Below, piece by piece: positions 60,268 to 64,000 of a DNA stretch of 64,000 nt; the first letter of the stretch is position 1; each line of letters starts with the position of its first letter. The translations under genes were made by a program, and so were the position numbers. Source of the stretch: Austropuccinia psidii (Eukaryota > Basidiomycota > Pucciniomycetes > Pucciniales > Sphaerophragmiaceae); the NCBI GenBank assembly GCA_023105745.1, contig JALGQZ010000004.1, forward strand, positions 64,720,612-64,784,611. Direction: 5' to 3'. The notes under the pieces are model-generated. The model searched no databases, was not told where the DNA came from, and saw nothing but the letters and a program-made list of their open reading frames with translations.

Positions 60268-61575
60268 TGCCTATTCAACATTAACCTCCTGAAAGACAGA
60301 CCAGAGCTCAAGCTGTTCTCACTCCAATCCCAAGAGCTCCTCTTGACAGCACCCCAGCAGTTCCTCAAATGAGGGCCCATTATGGAAGGAGCAGCACCAT
60401 CCAGGAAAGAAGGAAGAGGGCCCAGAAGATCAATTGTTTTTTCAGGAGTAGTTGGCTGATTTCCAGGACTTTCAAGGACAACTTTCAAAGGTCCAGGTGA
60501 AGATGGTGAAGAGGAGGAGGAGAATTCTGTGGAAGAGGAAGAGTCTGGAGGTACTGAAGGTGTTCCTGCTCCTGTGGGAGGATCCCAAGGTACTGGAGGG
60601 CCAACTATATCCCAGTCTAATCAGCCTGTCTCTCATCAGGCTTAACCATCTTTTTTGGCCATTATGCAGCAAATGACTCAAGTTAAGGCCAATCTTCAAG
60701 CAGCTTCATCTTCTGAAGCATAAAGACCATCATACTTCAAGAATCTATCTATGAAGGCACCAGAATGCTTTGATGGGACTCAACCCTTCAAAGTCAGAAG
60801 TTTTATTCAGTTTTTCCAATTGATTTTTCATAATGATCTGAAAGGTTTCTCTCAAGACAGAAAGAAGTTTCTTTATGCCACTTCATTTCTCATTGGCAGG
60901 GCTGAAAAAATGGATTGAGCCTTATATTTTAAATCTCAACAATCAAGATCAAAAGTACCTTCTCAAATCAGAGAATTTTTTTAAATAACAACTCTTTACT
61001 TTATTTGGGAACCCAAATGAATTCAGAAAAGCTGAAGCAGAGTTGGATTCCTTAAGAATTAAAGAGGGTGGACATGTATACTTATACAGTGCTGATTTTA
61101 GAAGCTTAGTGTCAAGAATTGGGGATTGGGGTGAAAGGGCTCTCATTTATCATTTCAGGAGAGGGTTGGCCTCCATGATTCTGCATCAATTGGCCTCCCA
61201 TCCTTAAAATATTGATTCTCTTCAAGACTTAATGGATATTACCCTGGAGCTTGATACCAGGTACCATGAGAGGCAAAAGGAGAAGAATCATCATCAAGAG
61301 AAGAAGCCTGAAGCCTGAAAGTCAAATTCTTCTCATCCTCAAAATTCTTCAAGCTCAAGTCAAAAGAAGAAGAAGAATTTTCAGAAGAGGGACAAGCCCC
61401 ATTCTTCCTTACTGAATAAAGATTTCGAGTTGATGAACACTGAAAAAGAAAGAAGAATCAAGGAGGGCTTATGTACCTATTGTGGTGGAAAGCATAGTAT
61501 TGAGTCTTGTTTCAAAATACCTCAAAACCAGATTTCCCAACTGTCAGGAAAATTTACCAGCCAGGGAAAAGCCTG
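60268..61575 (+). pseudogene. Gag remnant of element E
   Basis: It starts MPIQH-stop-PPERQTRAQA and continues in shifting frames. A Glu-rich linker (60500-60560) is followed by the capsid region KAPECFDGTQPFKVRSFIQF (near 60750), DSLRIKEGGHVYLYSADFRS, a basic Ser/Lys stretch, and a zinc knuckle CTYCGGKHSIESC (61472-61510) with CX2CX3HX4C spacing. Several stops and at least two frameshifts (near 60490 and 60905) break it. The family is a common rust Ty3/Gypsy type as far as I remember. Confidence 0.85.
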
Positions 61576-61689
61576 AGTGAAAATCACGTTGTGTTCAATG
61601 GTCTTCACTGTTTTCCATCCAGAGAAGAATTGTGAATTCTGAATACTGGTGTCAAGAATTCTCTTAAATTCTTTGTTTTTTCTTTTCTT

Positions 61690-64000
61690 TCTGATGTTTT
61701 TACAGTATTCTCATTGATTCTGGTGTTACCAGCTCATTTATTGCAAAGCAGTTTGTTCACGAGTATTCTTCAACTATGTCAGAACTCCAAGAGAAGATTC
61801 CTCTTATCATCTTGGACTCCTCTGAGTCCCCTTCTTTATTTTTGACTCACCATACCAAATATATGGTTGAGCTCCCTTCCTTCCCAAGATTTGAATGGGA
61901 CTTCTTAGTCATTGATACTTCCAAGGGAGAAGACCTCATATTGGGCTTTGACTTTCTTAATCATTTTAATCCTTTTACTTATTGGAGGCAAGGACTGATG
62001 ACCTTTAATGCTGATAATAAGGACTATTATTATCCTTAAAATTATTTCAGTAATGATTTTTCTTCTGCCAAATCATGTACAGCTCTGGTTGCTGATTATA
62101 GAACACCATCATTTCCATCTTCTGTCCATATTCCTTCCCTTAATTCCCATAAATAGCTACTGTCCTCTAGAGATGAAGTCTTCAAAGATATTCAAGATTT
62201 TGGAGAATATAATTCTGTATCTTCACTTCATCTCTTCTTTGGGAATATGAACCTTCTTCCTTCATCTTATCATGACTCCCTGAAGGAGTTGTGGGATGAA
62301 GAGGAAGAGACAGAAGAAATAGAAACTGTGATGAAGGTTTTTCCTTCTGCTTATCACAAGTACTTGGATGTATTCTCCAAGGTGAAAGCAGAGAAACTTC
62401 CTCCTCACCATGCCTGTGATAATCATATCAAGCTGGAAGGGTCTACACCTCCAGTTGGGGTGATCTACTATTTATCAAACCAAGAGTAAGATAAAATAAA
62501 GGCCTAATTGTCAGAGAATGTAGAGAAAGGTTTCATCCAGCCAAGCTCCCCTTCAACAGGAGCACCTGTCCTCTTTGTCAAAAAAACGTATGGTGGCCTC
62601 CCTTTGTGTGTTGATTATGGCAAACTCAATTCTGTTACTAGGAAGAACAAGTATCCTGTTCCTCCTATGAATCAGCTTCTTACTGTGTTCAATGGTTATT
62701 CTATCTTCTCCAAGAGTGATTTGCATGGTGCATGTAACCTGCTCAGAATCAAGGAAGGCAATGAACGTTTGACATATTTTAGAGCTAAGTCTGACGGTTA
62801 TGAGTATTTGGTCATGCCATTTGTGCTCACCAATGCTCCTGCCTCCTTCTAAAACCTTGTCAATGATATTTTTTATGATCTTTTTGATGTTTATGTTGTG
62901 GTTTATATGAATGAAATTATGGTCTTTTCCAAATCTGAGGACAAACCTGTCACTCATGTGTCCACTGTTCTTGCCACACTGAGAGCCAATAACCTCTTTG
63001 CTAAGTCCTCCAAGTGCCTATTTCACTTTTCAAGTGTAGAGTATTTGGGTTATATTGTTTCTTCTGAAGGTCTCAAGATGGACCAAGAAAAAGTCCAGCT
63101 AATTCTCAATTGGCCACCTCCAAGAAACCTCAAGGTTCTTCAATCTTTCTTTGGCTTTGCCAATTTTTACCACTGTTTCATCAAGAATTATTCAAAGAAG
63201 ATTAGTTCACTCACAAGTTTCCTCAAGAAAGACTCACGTTTTACACTCAATGAGGAAGCTCTTAGACAGTTTCATCAACTCAAAGAGGCTTTAAACCCTG
63301 CTCCAATCCTTTCAAACTTTAATTCTTCTCTACCCACCATTGTAGAGACTTATGCTTCTGATTATGCCTTGGGTGCTGTACTGAGCCAGGTCTCTGACTC
63401 AGGAAAACATCCCATTGCATTTTATAGCTTCAAGCTTATTCCAGAAGAGCTTAACTATGAGATTAATGAAAAGGAACTCCTTGGCATAGTCCGGACTCTC
63501 CAGTGCTGGAGAGCTTTTCTCCTTTCACTTTCTTCCTCTTTTGAAGTTCTCACCAATCATTATTCACTTCAATATTCTATGTAATAAAAGATTATCACTC
63601 ACTGTAAAGTCCACTGGGCTGAGTTCTTATCTTAATTTCATTTCTAAATCACTTACAGCCCTGGCTGCTTGGCAACCCTTCCAGATGCATTGTCATGTTG
63701 GGACAACATTTACCTAGAGAGGGGGAAGGATTTAATCAGAAAGAACCCAATTAATTATCAGCAAATAATCAAGCAAGATGAAATTAAATCCTCAAAATTA
63801 TTTTCAGTCAAGGTGGGTTCATTTTCAAATTTTATTGATTCAATTCAGAAGGCATTATGGCAAGATTCTCAATATAAAAGTATTATTCAAGATTTGGGTA
63901 AATGAAAATCCCTCCAATATTACTCCCTTGATTTCTCTTCCCAACTTCCCCTTTTCAAAGATCAGGTGGTGGTTCCAAATGACACCACAATTCAACTCAA
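61690..64000 (+). pseudogene. Protease-reverse transcriptase remnant of element E
   Basis: The protease active site reads LIDSGVTSSF near 61712 (DSG type), followed by FEWDFLVIDTSKGEDLILGF (61890-61950) and the acidic linker ELWDEEEE. Reverse transcriptase spans 62508-62852 and 62898-63584: FIQPSSPSTGAPVLFVKK, SKSDLHGACNLLRI, and FVLTNAPASF then stop. The catalytic YLDD position reads YMNE, so both active-site Asp are gone. The tether region with WPPPRNLKVLQSFFGFANFY and RNase H starts (ASDYALGAVLSQ) follow. Frames are broken near 62490, 62853 and 63584. The coding region continues beyond the window. Confidence 0.88.

Larger units (their letters stand above)
47105..64000 (+). mobile_element. 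Ty3/Gypsy element E, decayed, runs off the window
   Basis: Element E is on the plus strand. Its own sequence is 47105-48106 plus 59123-64000; element F interrupts its 5' LTR. The order is LTR, long AT-rich leader, gag (60268-61575), protease (about 61700) and reverse transcriptase (62500-63600), then the window ends before RNase H is complete. Stops and frameshifts are frequent and the RT active site is lost. The family differs from A, B, X and F: its gag is a separate frame with a CX2CX3HX4C zinc knuckle. The right LTR lies beyond the window. Confidence 0.85.

Noticed and set aside
1..64000. CRISPR arrays, bacterial operons, rRNA or tRNA genes
   Set aside because: No regularly spaced repeats, ribosome-binding patterns or conserved RNA cores were seen; the window is eukaryotic.

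Overview
The window is an AT-rich, repeat-dominated stretch of a fungal genome, most likely a rust fungus (Pucciniales). The intron structure (short introns with GT/AG ends), one conserved eukaryotic ribosome-biogenesis gene and several Ty3/Gypsy chromovirus families support this. The two main polyprotein families closely match what I remember as typical of the myrtle rust Austropuccinia psidii. That species call is from memory and was not searched.

Layout. 1-6911: AT-rich DNA with a palindromic GCCATTTATGGC array (1-280), a decayed gene resembling the Myb/SANT-like coiled-coil proteins of rusts (about 1905-3427, minus), and a foldback/MITE-like element (4669-5087). 6912-38609: a three-generation nest of one Ty3/Gypsy family. 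The oldest copy, X (minus, TSD CAAAG/GAAAG), is split by copy B (minus) inserted in X's primer-binding region. B is split in its integrase by copy A (plus, 17976-28619, perfect TSD GTTAC). B also carries a separate 1.11-kb TG...CA insertion (TSD CATTT) that has captured a protease-region fragment of a different element. 38610-43163: AT-rich DNA and an LTR-like repeat with a perfect 15-bp hairpin.

43164-46097 (minus): the only clear cellular gene, a five-exon PWP2/UTP1 orthologue (SSU processome, 18S rRNA maturation), 855 codons and apparently intact.

47105 to the window end: a second nest. Element E (plus, decayed Ty3/Gypsy) is split in its 5' LTR by element F (minus, 48107-59117, TSD GTTTT). 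F's 3' LTR in turn holds a 762-bp solo LTR (TSD TTATC) whose family is related to E's own LTR. E continues past the right edge.

Copy A is the youngest: its two LTRs are nearly identical and its gag-pol has a single one-base lesion. The most unusual feature is at the 5' end of gag in families A and F. Two reading frames overlap and both are conserved between the families. A short upstream exon precedes them, followed by an intron whose last bases contain the gag-pol start codon. This suggests splicing-controlled expression of an extra product.
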